DNA of 64,000 bases from Asterella californica (GCA_036924285.1 JAYKYS010000008.1:21871001-21935000), one strand, 5' to 3'. Shown: positions 1-11,779, numbered from the stretch's first letter. The notes: generated from the letters alone by a model not told the origin. Numbers and translations are program-made.

Positions 1-985
1 TCTGTGAAGGCTCCACCTCGATACCCTGTCAGAGAACTCGGATGGTACTTCTTCGCTGTCTCTAGGGACACCGTCTGATTCGTGTGATTTGAGTGACTAG
101 AAGGTTATAGCCGTGTAATGATTGAATGAGGACCCTGTCAAAGCAGAGAATTCACGAATCAGTACATTCTTCGTCTATCAGCTTTTCCCGATCTATTACG
201 ACGATGAGTCAACACCTCCTGCTCCTTTGCTGCACGCGTAGGGAGTTGTAGACGCTACAGTGACGATCGAGCAAACCTCCATCACCTGAATAACGAGAAA
301 ATCGTCGCCTGCTCCTTCAACATGATACCGCAGTCAGTCGATCTGTACAGAACCGTCAGCCCGATCATGACCACTTGCTTCTCCAGATCGATGACGCATC
401 CGATCGATCCGTAAGAAGTCGCCAGCCTGGTACTGTTTTTATTTTCTGGATACCAATGGGAAAGAACCGCAAACTGATACACTGAAACCTTTAAGAACAC
501 TAAAACAGCAATTCTGATAGGCCCTAACCTGTGGAATTCTAACAAACTGAAAACAACTGTAGACCATACTAATGATAAATCGATCCGATGAGCTTGGAGT
601 CGATCGTCTTAAGCAGCAAACGCCTTGAGCCGATAAGTCTGGATCAACGAGGGCTCCCTTTTTGTAGCACGCCTTCTTCCACAGACACCACTTTCTCGTA
701 AAATATTGAAGATTGTTGCTGCAAAACACCCGCATGAAACTATATAGCTGCACAATGACTAAGGCAAAAAAGTTCTTCTTGTCCTCCGGCCGAGAGAGCG
801 AAATCTGCGGAGCTCCAGCGTGCTCACAAGGTGTGAGCCTAACTACTAAACTCAACTCGCATACAAAGCTCTTTGACTTCCCGTCCTTGAATCATTGGGC
901 AAATGTTGTCAGTTATCGTCCTCTGACTGTGCCTCGGGGGTAGCCCGAATCGATCTGATCCCGGTGTTAACTGCCACTCGTCTCT
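1..985. other. No recognisable gene; unplaced sequence left of a retroelement leader
   Basis: I see no recognisable protein, RNA gene or repeat here. Two overlapping minus-strand open frames (282-545 and 439-855) have no family resemblance I can name. Because the sequence from about 986 rightwards is the leader of a minus-strand LTR retrotransposon, this stretch could be that element's internal region continuing off the window. It does not, however, match the internal region of the second copy near 26 kb. Confidence 0.4.
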
Positions 986-1141
986 TGATCTTTCTCTTGG
1001 AACTTTGCCTTACGTCGGTCATCGCTCCTAGTGTTCACTTAGAAACTTTGATCCGCTTCGTGTCTCATGTCTCTCTTCAAACGTCCAGCCTTCAGCCGTT
1101 ATCTCAAGTTCTCGCTCACCGAAGCGTCGGCTCTGATACCA
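986..1141 (-). other. Retrotransposon leader with initiator-Met tRNA primer-binding site (family C, copy 1)
   Basis: Positions 1130-1141 read GCTCTGATACCA, the reverse complement of TGGTATCAGAGC, the standard plant LTR-retrotransposon primer-binding site for initiator methionine tRNA. The element therefore runs on the minus strand, with its 5' LTR at higher coordinates. The ~145 bp on the internal side is clearly homologous to 26530-26672, the equivalent leader of the second copy. Open frames over this region at both sites are similar only because the DNA repeats are similar; I do not call them genes. Confidence 0.85.
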
Positions 1142-2248
1142 CTTTCCGCGCATCCACCCTCTTGTTGCGCCAGCGGAAGCTCTTGCTCAGTAGGTCACGA
1201 AATTCACACTGCTAACCTGCAAACCACAATCACAAGTTAGCGTCCATGCACCACTTACCTTAACTCTGTTTGGTCCGGATCAGAGTCGGACTGTCTCCCT
1301 AATCATCAAGCTCAGCATTCTCTAAGTCCCGACCTAGACCCGCTTAAGTCGGTCTCAAAACGTGAGCAAATCACAAGATGACTTGGGACGGACTTCTCAT
1401 AAAGTCCAAGTCTTAAACGCTGCCTCCAGCACACCTAGCAGTCCAACCGGCCGTGATGTTCGTCTGGGTCTAAGCTCTTGAACGATGGTCTAACTCACCG
1501 ACTCGTTCCCTAGTCTTGCTCCAGCCTTACATCGTTCCTAAGTCCAGACGTCCAAGTCTAGAGCGAGACGTGTCTTGGAACCGGACCAGCCATCACCTCA
1601 TGTCCCCAGGGTCCGTCCACTGAACCCTGAGGTCGAGTAACTCGTCCTGGTCCACCCAGGCATCGAACCCCCCTCCTGTATACTTCTGGGAATCGCCGGT
1701 CTCGTCCTCCTCTTTGATCTTTGAAAATTATACCACAACTCAATCACAAGATCTAGTCATAATTCTCAGCTCGAAGGTCAGTTCAAGGAGTTCTACATAT
1801 CATTGGAAAGCTCTCGTCGAGACCTTTCGGATGATACCTTACTCGTCTCGAGATCATACGTTCAGCTCCGTCCACGACCTAAAACGTTGCCGGAGCTCCA
1901 ACACTTAGCCATTTTTCGGAAACTTGTGGTCCAGATCCAGACTCGAACCCTATAGTTCAGACCAGCGTCTGAACCACGGTCCATCTGCGTCTCGGATCCA
2001 TGTCTCAGACCTATGTTTCGGTCTGTTTCCAGACTTGCCCATTTAGGTCAGCGTTCGTCTGGAGGTAGGCCCCTATGTCCTAATCCAATGTTCAAACCTT
2101 GTTTTAGAGAACCACTTAAGGTTCATCTGGTCCCGACTTCCCGGCCAAGCTGTTAAGTCTAAGTCGCAGCGTTCACAACCTAGCGCAAGTCCACTAGGGT
2201 TCTATTGTTAAGCGTCTGCGCCCGATCTTGAGAATGATGGTCGCGACA
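1142..2248 (-). repeat. 5' LTR of chromovirus family C, copy 1
   Basis: In minus orientation the LTR starts TGTCGCGACC at 2248 and ends next to the primer-binding site at 1141, about 1.1 kb. Almost its whole length aligns by eye with 26685-27811, which has the same TGTCGCGACC start and the same primer-site neighbour. The internal boundary could be off by up to ~25 bp because no clean CA terminus lies directly against the primer site. The body of this copy would lie left of the window or is deleted. Confidence 0.8.
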
Positions 2249-3160
2249 GGAGGTCCAATGCATGCGCACAAAGTGTCATTGAGATCAGATATGTGCAGGC
2301 TACTCGTTGGTTAAGACGGTTCGCGAAGAGACAGACCGTGATGTATGTTTTGGAAAAACTTAAGACGTAAGGAAGAAGATTTGGAGTGCTTGAGTGATCT
2401 ACGAAAGAGAGTTGGATAGTTCGAGTCATTTCGGAGTCTACACTTGTTGTCTTTGGATCCATTGGGATCAAAACACAGAGTTCTTCAAGAAATTGAAGAC
2501 AATACAAAATTTCATCGGACGAATTGGAAGTTCTGGGCGAAATTAACTCGTAAGAAAATGCTTACGTTAATTTTTTGTTTGCTTGTGACCTGAGGTTGGA
2601 CTGTTCTTGGCGAGCAGTGAGTCAAGCTCTTTGTTCTTGGTGTCGAGATGATCAAAAAATCTTCACCTACGCATAAGAAAAGACCGTATGTGGATTAGAT
2701 TGTTGGTTTGGGTGTGACGAGTAAGTTTGAGTCGCAGGGAGTCTATTTACGTTAGTTTTTTGCTTCCTGTGGTCAAATTTCTTGCGTGGTTTTGCGAAGA
2801 GAACTCTAAACGGCTTGTTTGGAGTCTCATTGGGTTCCGGGTAGTCAAATATATCTACCCAAAGAAAATGAATCTTCGATCAGGGGTCCATTTTGCAGAT
2901 GTACGTGGTTTTAAATCACAAGGATGAATCTTTTGAGATTTGATCATCTGCAATCAAAAATTGGAGATATCTCGGACAGTTGGAAATCAGATCTGAAAGT
3001 TCTTAGAGCCAACAAAGTCAAGATGGAAGACCATATCGATATCTGAAGACCGTTTGACGAAAAACAAATTTAGATAAGTCTCTTCGGTTCTTTCATTATG
3101 ATTTTCATCCCTTTGGATTCGTTAGAGTTCTAGTTGGTTATGTATGGCTTATGGTACCTA
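2249..3160. other. Spacer between retroelements; no gene seen
   Basis: No protein family, RNA gene or clear repeat was recognised. Short open frames occur on both strands but none resembles a known domain. The stretch separates the family C LTR from the decayed gypsy element and may be old element sequence. Confidence 0.4.
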
Positions 3161-3163
3161 GCT

Positions 3164-5395
3164 TTAACTAAAAGTTTGTACATGGATGTTGTATGCATAG
3201 TGTCCACCTTCATGTTCAGAATGTAATGCATCCACTATTTGTGGTTTTTTATGTGTTTCCAGACACCTTTGGAGCTCCTCATCAGGTCTTTTTTTTAACA
3301 GCATTTCGTTTTTCAACTCGTACGGTCTCATTTGATGTATGAACATTGTTCGTTATTCTACGTCCATCTCTTCTCGGTACTGCAACATCTGCAAGTATCT
3401 GTACAAGTCATAATATTTTGTAGACGGTGCTACTGTCAGTTAATATAGTTCATCATCAGAAAAATCATCTGCTATTGCATCTCTTCATCTCCAGTCCTCA
3501 GTCTTGACAAGTAATCAGCATTCTCATGATGAATTCCTTGTCTAGTCTGGACTGTGAAGTTGAACTCCTGAAGTAACAACATCCATCTTGCTATTCTTCT
3601 TGATAGATCTGACTTTTGAACCAAATGTTTCAACACATAATGTCCACATGGAAAAATAACTCATAGCCAAGAAGATAATGTTTAGACTTCTTTACTGAAT
3701 ACACCATGCCCAGCGCTTCACGTTCAGTAGTGGTGTAGTTTTTCTCCACTGCTGAGTCTTGTCTACTCGCATAATAGATCGGATGGTCCCTTTCTCATCA
3801 TCTTTCTGATTGAGCATCACTTCAATGACAAATGCAGAAGTATCTAGGTACACTTGAAATGATCTTTTTCAATATGATGATCGCATCCCCGATGTCTTCA
3901 CTAACTTCTTCTTAGGAGTCTCAAACGTCTCATGTTGCATCTCATGCCAATGGTATTCTATTGTCTTCTTTAACAATTCTATCTGTGGCGTAGCAAGTAT
4001 GGCATAGTCTTTGATAAATCTTCTGTAATATCTGACATGTCCTAGAAAGGCTCTCAACTCGCAAATGTCAATAAGGGATTGTAGAGAAAGTATCACACGA
4101 ACCTTCTCTACATCTGCTTCTATGCCTCGACCTGATACTCTATGTCTTAGAAGTATTCCTTCAATCATCACAAAAATACACTTTTTGGAGTGTAAAACAA
4201 ATATAGCTTCCTTACACTTCTGAAAAGTCTTGGTTAAACATGCTACATGTTGTCAAAAACAATTTCACAAATAATCTTGAAAAATAAATGTCATCATCCT
4301 CTGAAAGATAATTGTGCATTGCATAGTCCAAAAAACATTTTGTGATAAACATAAGTACCTCAATCTATAGTGAATGTAGTCTTGTCCTTATCTTGCTCTC
4401 TAATGGACACTTGATTGTATCCTGAAAATCCATCCAGAAAACTGTAGCACTCCTTTCTAGATACGTGATCCATAATAATCAATAAAAGGTCAAGGACGAT
4501 GGTCTTTCTTCATTGATGCGTTAACCTTCTTAAAGTCATAACAGACTCTTATTTTTCTTGTTTGCTTCTTAGGTATAACTATCATGGTTGCCACCCATTC
4601 AATGCTCAACACAAGAAAAATAATATCCGTTCTTAGGTACTTATCTATCTTGTTCTTAACCAACAAATAATATTTTAGGTTGAGTCTGTATTGCCTTTGT
4701 CATACAAGTACCGATCTTTCAGTGAGATCAATACGATGTTCTTCACACTACGCAAGTATTATTTTCATATCCTCCATAGTCTAGCTAACACATCTTGATA
4801 GTGGGTCAACATCTGACGATACATTTCCAGCTCTTCTCTTTGCACTACAATATATCTTTTTAAACTCTTACTCTCACTTATAAACATGTCTTGGGATGCT
4901 ATGGAAGTATTATATCATCCGTATGGCTGCTCTCTACACTCCTTTGACCTAGCTGTGATTGCTATTTAGCCTCGTTCATATCTTCTTCCTCGTCGATTTT
5001 GTAGCACTGAAGATAGTTGACCACTGAATAGGTGTCTCTTTTCTAGTCATTCGCGCTACTAGTCAATGAATCAGATCTTGAAATGTATAACTTGCATCAG
5101 TCGAGTTTGTCTCGTCTTGTTGTGATATATTCTTCCAAGATACTACCACAACCTTGGTAGTCGGTTTTTGTGGATCTTTGAATTGTAATCAATGTATGTA
5201 CCAGTCTGTTAGTACTTTAGCACCATACAACCACGACCTTCCAGTCAAAATTTGATAACCAAACTTAACCAAAGAGCGCATGATGACATAGGTGAGTTTA
5301 AAAAAACTCCTATCAAGAGAGAATACTGTGTAGTAATCCTTAGTGGTTATCTTCTCGTCTGATTTGTCAGTCGTAACACTCTTGAGTTGCTTCAA
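3164..5395 (-). mobile_element. Decayed Ty3/gypsy pol (family A): protease, RT, RNase H and integrase zinc-finger remnants
   Basis: Read on the minus strand, the domains come in gypsy order but are broken by many stops and frameshifts. At 5395-5189 is the end of an aspartic-protease region (GRSWLYGAKVLTDW). Near 4600-4480 is an RT fingers motif (VIPKKQTRKIRVCYDF), and near 4440 the FLDGFSGYNQV motif. The frame at 4171-3869 holds the RT-to-RNase H connection (FLGHVRYYRRFIKDYA). Near 3760-3680 is an RNase H piece with TTTEREALGMVYSVKK. At 3346-3164 is an HHCC integrase-finger remnant with the GGHY motif. No integrase core or flanking LTR is identifiable. It is certainly non-functional and older than families B and C. 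Confidence 0.85.
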
Positions 5396-7289
5396 ACTTA
5401 CTGAACCTCAACGCGTGCGCCGTATCTTCCGTCATTATGTTGACTCTTGATCCATTTGTTTCTTTTGTTTTGAATTATGCTTCGACATTTCTTGTACCAA
5501 GATTGGATTCTGATGCTAGGTAGGGAATGAACAAGACTAGAGACTGTTCTAGTCTTCTCACTTCATTTTTGTAGTACACAACGGATGTGTATATAAAGTG
5601 AGATTTTGGACATATCTCATCTCATTCTCGTGATTGTCTGTGTCTTTCTCTATCTCTCACTCACACACGATATCTCTACAGTCATATATTTTGCGTAATC
5701 TTGGACAACTTTCACGCTGTCGCTCTGAGAGTCTTTCTTGGAGAGGGCAGACCTCCTGATTGTAATTGATCCGAGAAACGACCTAAAGAGAAAATAGGTT
5801 GCTGCTGACGATGAGATCTCAAAACCCTACTTCTTGCCGTCACCAATTACAAAACAAACACTCAAACAGACACCCAGCAGACACTCAAGTGCACAAATAG
5901 ATCTTTCAAGATTCAGAATAACTTTATTTCAGTGCCGGCTACACCATCAATTTCTTCCATTGTAAAGAAAATCTCTCTCTCTTCCTCTCTTGTGCGTTTC
6001 TCTCTCCGTCTATCATTTTTCTATCAAAAACCTACCAAGTTCACCTCAATCTCAATCTAGTAGGTGAAATTCAGGCCCCTGACTCTTATTCCTCTCCTTG
6101 CGTCAACCTCCGAACTGAAAGCTCTCAGAAATTTGATTCAACAATGATCAAAAGTCTCTCACAGATCATCAAACTGATCTCCGCTCAATAGACTCCTTCA
6201 TGAAGATAATTTTTCCAAAACAGGTTGTTAGACACAGTTCAAGCCCTAAAACGCTTGTTTGGCCCCCTCCTTGCGACGACCTCCCAATTCAGTCTTCTCA
6301 GAAATTTGATCTCCTCTGCTCCCAAGCTTCTCCTGCGTGTCTCGATGGCTTTCCCTTTCAGCTCTCTGCAAAAGTCCTCCTATCTCCCGCGGCCGCAGGT
6401 TAATTAACCTAAAAGGTAAGTCCCCAGCTAAGCTGCCCACTGCTGTCCTTACGTACAGAACCTTAATTACTAAATTGGCTCCTTTTTTAATAAAAGCTTC
6501 ACAGCTGTCTTTACAAAGCCGACTCCTTCATTACTAAAGGTCTCATAGCTTTCTTTGCCATTGCTAAGCTGACTCGATGATTAATTAATTGATTAACAAA
6601 AATTTCTCATGCTCTTGATGTCATCTTGATGCCATCCTGAGTATACCACAAGCCATCCAATGTAGGTCGAAGCCCCTACACTTATGGGGCTGCCCCACAG
6701 AGCTTACAGCCCCCCCATTTGCACACCAAGTATCTCCTATGGTATATTCACGATGGCATGCGAAGGCTTAAGCCAAGAAGCCCACGATTAAGAGAGATAC
6801 CGGTCTCTCGCTCCTAGATATGCAAGACGTTGCTGCATATCCAACATAGACTCCCTTCCAGGAGGTCAACATGCCGGAATAGGAACTAGAGGCCAGGGGG
6901 AATTGATCCTGAGACCACTTTCCCCCTAGGCAGGCGCCCTATCACTGGGATGGCCTTTGGTTCCGTTCTAAAAGCATTTACAGTCTGTACATATGCTTTT
7001 ACTGAAGAAATTTTTCTACAAAGTCTTTACTAGCCTTTCCTATGCTAACTTTTCTATACAACTCCGTTTTTAATGAATGAAGAGTCAAAACTATAGTACT
7101 TATGAACACCTACACACTCACGCTATCAGATTGAGAGTCCGAGTTACGAGCCAAAATCGACGGATTTCCATCTTTTGCATATTTCTCAATCTAAAACTCG
7201 TACTAACTATTGCTTAAAACACCTTCTGTCAAAACTGGAAGCATGAAGTCGTTCTCCTCATCAAGCTTTGCATTCTGGTGTCTTTCGAC
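5396..7289. other. Spacer with a promoter-like TATA and a possible tRNA-derived segment; no gene
   Basis: No coding domain was recognised. A TATA-like run (GTATATAAAG) near 5589-5598 is followed by pyrimidine-rich sequence and could be an LTR promoter. Short open frames at 6200-6540 overlap one another on both strands and look non-coding. At about 6900-6945, read on the minus strand, GGATCAATTCC resembles a tRNA B box; this is only a weak hint of a tRNA-derived repeat. Confidence 0.35.
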
Positions 7290-7505
7290 CCCTTTATGGT
7301 GATATTCCAATCCAAGCTAGGGGGAAGCTTGCCAAGCATGACCCCAGCTTAGCTCCTGCCCAGCTTGATAAGCTAGGGCGCAACTTCCTGAACAAATGCT
7401 GGTTGAGTGTCTTCTGAAGTTCCGTTTCATCATGTCGAATGTCACGCACTACGACATTCATCATATCCAAACCTGCACATCCTCCGATATGTGTCAACTT
7501 TTCCA

Positions 7506-7820
7506 CTAGTCTCCATGGTTCTCTAAATTATCATCGTCCTCCTCATCGTCCTCTACGTCTTCTTCTGATAGCAGATCTGCATCTGCATCCATCATCTGAT
7601 CTGACTCCAAAAATTCATCTAGCTCAATGGATTCTCTCTTTCTTCTAACCAACTTGATACGCTTATCAACAACAGGAAGTCTTAGAGGTGTACCATCGAG
7701 CTCCCGTAAAGAGTAAGTAGCATTCTGATGCACTTCTAAGACAACATACGGGTCAAACCACCTCTTAGAAAATTTCCGAACCGTAGAGTGCTGATTCTCT
7801 AACGTACTGTCATACACCAA
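7506..7820 (-). pseudogene. Family B integrase C-terminal tail
   Basis: This 104-residue frame contains a segment typical of the region after a gypsy integrase core: KRWFDPYVVLEVHQNATYSL followed by ELDGTPLRLPV. It then has an acidic tail rich in Asp and Glu. It is separated from the integrase core frame (7851-8639) by a frame break in the 31 bp between them. It is best read as the 3' end of the same pol polyprotein, not as a gene of its own. Confidence 0.75.
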
Positions 7821-7850
7821 AACCCAATCTTCAGCATGTATGGACTTCGG

Positions 7851-8639
7851 TCAGAGCCTGTGGATCTTGTCAAACCTGTCCTTGTTCTTGAGACGGGTCT
7901 CTTTCAGTTTCTGTTGAGCCTCTATAAGATCCTCCTCTCTATGTTCCAACTGCCTGATTCGAAGTGCAAGAAGTTGTATATGATCCATTTTGTCCTCCCA
8001 CGGTAAAGTAGCCCATGTAGGAAAGTCCTCCTCTGCCGGCATAATCGGTTTTTGACCCAACATCAGTTCAATAGACATGTACCCAGTAGTAGTGCAGTGA
8101 GTCGATCTGTCAGCCCATAGAGCAAAAGAGAGCAACCTATGCCACTGTTTATGCCTACCATCGCATGCCTTTACCAGAGCTTGAACAATCGACGGATGTC
8201 CTCTCTCGCTCTTACCAATCCCTTCCAGATTCATGACAATAGTGAGTTTGAGTTTCACTCCGTGTTGAGCGAAGGTCTCCTTCGCTTCCGTACCACGCAA
8301 CCCTCCTCTGTCTGCACGTAATCTCCCTATAGATCCGTACCTACAGATCATATCTTCAAGAACAAACCTACATATCCCTTCTGTGGTCTTCGTCCTCAAA
8401 GCTCGTCTTTCCACAAAGTTAGAGAGGTCTTCTCGAGCCAACACCAAGTACCTCATACCCCATAACCCGAGAGGCATTGCTACCAAATCAAGAACCCATT
8501 GAAAATGGAAACTGGGAGGATAGGTTGGTACTAGACCATCCCTGTAACGTACCTTTGAATAAGATTGACAATGCAAGCATGAATTCACAAAGTTCACCAC
8601 ATCTTGATAAAGTCCTCTCCACCAGTATCTCTCTTTCAA
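7851..8639 (-). pseudogene. Family B integrase (zinc finger and catalytic core)
   Basis: This 262-residue frame has the second half of the HHCC finger (CLHC at residues 21-24) and a recognisable DDE core. The acidic residues lie at D51 (QWVLDLVAMP), D110 (LRADRGG) and E145 (GIGKSERGH), giving a D-to-E spacing of 34 intervening residues. Helical, Lys/Glu/Gln-rich sequence follows to the end (LEHREEDLIEAQQKLKE). All three catalytic residues are present, so this is the best preserved domain of the copy, but the frame is open only locally. It would integrate element cDNA if intact. Confidence 0.85.
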
Positions 8640-8735
8640 CTTTGTATAGGTAGCTCAAGCTCCTCGATGTCCGGCCCACAAGGTGTCATGAAACTCCTTC
8701 ATCAACTGTTGCTTGGTCTGCAGATCATCTATAAC

Positions 8736-9746
8736 TCATAAAAGTGCTCCATCTCTTCTCTTTGGACGCTTCCAAAGATATCCATCTCGCAACAAGTAAT
8801 CATATGCCTTCCTTCTTACCTCTCTGAACTCTGCATCACTCAAACCCTCCCGCCTGTTTAAAGAACTCAGAAATAATCCAATGTCACGTAACCTTCCCGT
8901 GTAGAACTTTTCTCTGAACGGCTCGAAGTCTGTAGCTCGTTGATTAACCTGACACTGAGCATCCTTTCTCTCCTCTTCCTCAGCTTCTGAAAACATGACA
9001 TCCTCATCTACAAATCGAGCCCTTGAGAACATATCTGCGACCACATTCTCCTTTCCTTTTATATGCTTCAGCTCTGGATTCAAGCTTCTAATATAGGCAA
9101 TCCAACGTAACATTGCTATGTCTGGCGTGTTGCAGTTGGATATCATGCCTAGTAGAGGTAGACAATCCGTTTCTAGGACTACATGAGCACCAATCAGAAA
9201 CTCACGGTCTGTCTTCATTGTTGTCACTGCTCTCCATAACTCACGCTTCACCTGAGGATAGTCTCGTTGCTTGTTTGTCAAGATCCTAGCTCCAAACCTA
9301 GAGATAAACCGCATATCATACGCATCATCTTGACCTATTGTCCAGCCAGTCGCCTTTGGACTAGTATCTACTGTGACAATGACAAGTCTCTCACACCCGT
9401 AGTCTACTCTTCTCAGAACAGGTGGAGACTGTAGAGCCTCCTTTAGTCTATTCATAGCTTCTCGATGGACTGAGGTCCATACAAACCTCCTACCCTTCCT
9501 CAATAATACATACAAAGGCTCAGCAACATGAGCATAATGAGGAATGGATAAATCATAAAATACACAAGCACCTAGAAAGCGTCGAACCTCCGTGATATTC
9601 TTACAGTATGCCATCCTAGCTATGGCTTCAACCTTCTCCGGGTTTGATCGCCTTCCAAAAGCACCACACAGATGTCCAACCACCAAAATCTCAGACACAC
9701 CAAACTCGGACTTAGCTCCTGGTAGGGTGAGATGTACCTCCTCCAA
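8736..9746 (-). pseudogene. Family B RT thumb/connection and RNase H
   Basis: A 336-residue frame begins in the RT thumb (VGHLCGAFGRRSNPEKVEAI), continues into the connection motif (RRFLGACVFYDLSIPHYAHV) and the RNase H domain. The RNase H region has VDTSPKATGWTI, then RDYPQVKRELWR and VLETDCLPLL, and ends with KHIKGKENVVADMFSRARF, a classic end-of-RNase-H motif. Spacer residues before integrase follow. Family B copy 2 has the same blocks at 22859-23467. It is part of one polyprotein with the frames on either side. Confidence 0.88.
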
Positions 9747-9781
9747 ACGAGTTAAGATACGTTCTACATCCCTGATATGAT

Positions 9782-10428
9782 CTACAACAAACCTCTTAAT
9801 CCATTCGCAAGTACTGCTTCATCCTTTTCTTCAGCCGTGCAATCTTTTATAGGAATATCATCTAGAAATGAAATGATAACATCAGGCACAAATTCCCTTA
9901 GTATCTTATGCATCGCATTCTGCATATGAGCCACCGAGTTCGTTGCTCCTTGTGGAAGAGTACACATCTGCATCAATCCCAAGGGCGTACGCATAGTAGT
10001 TAGATCTCTACTCTCTACAGTCAGCTGGAACTGATCATACCAGAATATAGATCTCCTATCGAATAGATAGCTCTCCCTGCAAATGTCTCCGCTACCTCCT
10101 CAATCACAGGACCCGTCCCAACGTTACGAATGGTTACGTTATTCACAGGCTGTAGGTCTTGAATAAAACGCAAAGCTCCTGACTTCTTGGGTACAGTGAA
10201 CCACCTGCTAGAATATGGCCCCATAGACGGCTCAAGTATCCCCATTTGTACCTTCTCTTTCAACAACTCGATGAGTTTAGGCAACAAAGCACGAGGAATT
10301 GGGATCGGTTTCAGGTCCCAAGACACATGAGGGATTGTGAATATAACCATAGACGCTATAATCTTTGGGTCCACACAACTTATCTCTTGTGCTGAAAAAG
10401 AGAATGCTTTACCATGATCCATTATCAT
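9782..10428 (-). pseudogene. Family B reverse transcriptase palm, two frames
   Basis: Two adjacent minus-strand frames (10428-10021 and 9994-9782) hold the fingers and palm. The first has WFTVPKKSGALRFIQDLQPV and AGRAIYSIGDLYSG. The second has MCTLPQGATNSVAHM and the catalytic FLDD box. A frame break lies between them near 10000-10020. The FLDD box retains both catalytic aspartates. The matching region of copy 2 (23690-24511) is in one uninterrupted frame. Confidence 0.88.
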
Positions 10429-10479
10429 CTACTCAAACACTGTCTTCTCAACCTCCGTCAAGAAATCACCCCTCCCTAT

Positions 10480-10738
10480 CTAGAGCTCTTTCAACGTCTC
10501 CTCAGTAAATTGATGTCCTACTCGTCTATGATCACGTAATATAGGCTCAGTCCTCACTAATTGTACTTGCTGCTGGGAGTTAGCATGTAGTTGAGCTGCT
10601 ACCGGTCTCACTTTTTTCAATACAGATTTGTATTTCGCATGGACGTCTGATTCCTCAGGGAGTGCACACCAACAAACGGCTTCTCTTCCCTCACTATTCT
10701 GCATCAGATGAGGAAAGAACTGCACAAGAGCCAATCGC
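10480..10738 (-). pseudogene. Family B linker upstream of RT
   Basis: On the minus strand this carries the linker that precedes RT in family B, including DVHAKYKSVLKKVRPVAAQ and GHQFTEETLKEL. The matching FTEATLKEL segment is the first part of copy 2, next to 24540, which confirms the family relationship. The linker is cut at about 10738, where chromovirus sequence on the opposite strand takes over. A frame extending to 10794 includes reverse-read chromovirus DNA beyond the junction. Confidence 0.7.
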
Positions 10739-11511
10739 ACAATTGAAGACATGCTACGAGCCTTTACTTTGGAGGAGCAAGCGAAGTGGGACACCCTACT
10801 TCCTTTGGTAGAATTTGCCTACAACAACTCCCTCAATGCATCTACCCGTGAAACACCTTTTTTTCTCATGTACGGAGAGCATCCTCTCACACCAGCAAGT
10901 TTGACACGATTCGGTATTTCATCGTCAATCAACACCAAAGTGGATGTTGTCAATGAATTCGTTGCACGAATTCAACAAGGAGCGGAAAAAGCTAAGGTGA
11001 AACTACAAGTAGCTCAGAAGCGACAAAAGCAATATGCCGATGGACACCGTCGACATGAAGAATTCACGATTGGTGATCAAGCTTGGTTATCCACAACCAA
11101 CCTTACTCTGATCGGTAGTGGTAAATTCAACCCTCGCTTCATCGGGTCTTTCTATGTTATCTGTAGAATTGGAATAGTGGCATATCAACTCGAACTTCCA
11201 CCCCACATGAAGATTCATCCGGTTTTTCATGTGTCTTTATTACGACAATATATTCCACGACCTCATCAATTTGATAATTCGCAAGAGTCATGATCTCTCC
11301 CTCAAATTATCGATCGCAAGGAAGAGTTTGAAGTGTAACACATCTTTAAAAACATGTTCGTGGGACTCATCATCAACGGGTAGATTATTTGATGAAATGG
11401 AAAGCTATCCATTACATGAAGCAACATGAGAACCTGCAACCAATCTTGCACACGCCCCACTCATAGTGAAAGCTTTCGAACAGCAGTTGAGCAACGAGGA
11501 CGTTGCTTCCT
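10738..11511 (+). pseudogene. Chromovirus integrase C-terminal half plus broken chromodomain (family D)
   Basis: The plus strand begins inside the integrase core with TIEDMLRAF and PLVEFAYNNS, typical of chromovirus integrases, and runs open to 11293. A GPY/F-like region (FNPRFIGSFYVICRIGIVAY) and MKIHPVFHVSLLRQY follow. After 11293 a chromodomain can be followed across a stop and frame changes: FEV, then YLMKWKA, YPLHEAT and APLIVKAFEQQLS, ending with a stop at 11509-11511. The left half of the element is missing because family B sequence in the opposite orientation starts at the junction. A chromodomain would direct insertion to marked chromatin; here it is inactive. Confidence 0.9.
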
Positions 11512-11523
11512 AAAAGGGAGAGG
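11512..11523 (+). other. Polypurine tract of chromovirus family D
   Basis: The purine run AAAAGGGAGAGG directly follows the chromodomain stop. This is where the plus-strand primer and start of the 3' LTR are expected. The LTR would begin just after it, although no clean TG terminus is visible. Confidence 0.65.
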
Positions 11524-11677
11524 TTTATAATAAGTAGAGCTCTACTTATCAACTAGAGGGAAAATTTGTCTGGTAGAAGTCTTTGGTATAAGAATTAGTT
11601 ACGGCTAAGTTGGCTTGAGAATACATGCAGCAAAATAGTACTTCTATCAATAGACGGTTGCGTCTAAAGTCCACCGG

Positions 11678-11779
11678 GAAACTTCCAGAAGGAAGTTTCT
11701 AGAAGGAAGCTTCGAGAACTTTCCAGTCGAGAAACTTCCAGAAGGAAGTTTCTGGAAAGAAGCTTTGAGAACTTTCCAG
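11678..11779 (+). promoter_or_regulatory. Two tandem 49-bp repeats full of heat-shock elements
   Basis: Two 49-bp direct repeats (11678-11726 and 11731-11779) differ at only three positions and are separated by TCGA. They are built from inverted GAA/TTC units. The first contains TTCCAGAA, TTCTAGAA and the perfect three-unit site TTCGAGAACTTTC; the second keeps TTCCAGAA, TTCTGGAA and a slightly altered third site. Arrays of nGAAn in alternating orientation are binding sites for heat-shock factor trimers. They lie about 140 bp upstream of the TATA at 11919, a normal enhancer position. Confidence 0.7.

Larger units (their letters stand above)
7290..10738 (-). mobile_element. Ty3/gypsy element family B, copy 1 (RT, RNase H, integrase; 5' truncated)
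   Basis: A minus-strand pol region retains linker, RT, RNase H, integrase and C-terminal tail in that order, broken into several frames. The upstream end is cut at about 10738, where plus-strand chromovirus integrase sequence begins, so Gag and protease are absent. The RT has the LPQG and FLDD motifs rather than YVDD or YIDD. A second copy of the family lies at 22859-24540. No LTR pair is identifiable; sequence below about 7500 may be the start of the 3' LTR. It is non-functional. Confidence 0.88.

Noticed and set aside
895..1215. 106-codon plus-strand frame similar to a frame at 26498-26758
   Set aside because: Both lie over the leader, primer site and LTR edge of the same retroelement family, so the shared translation reflects repeated DNA rather than a conserved gene.
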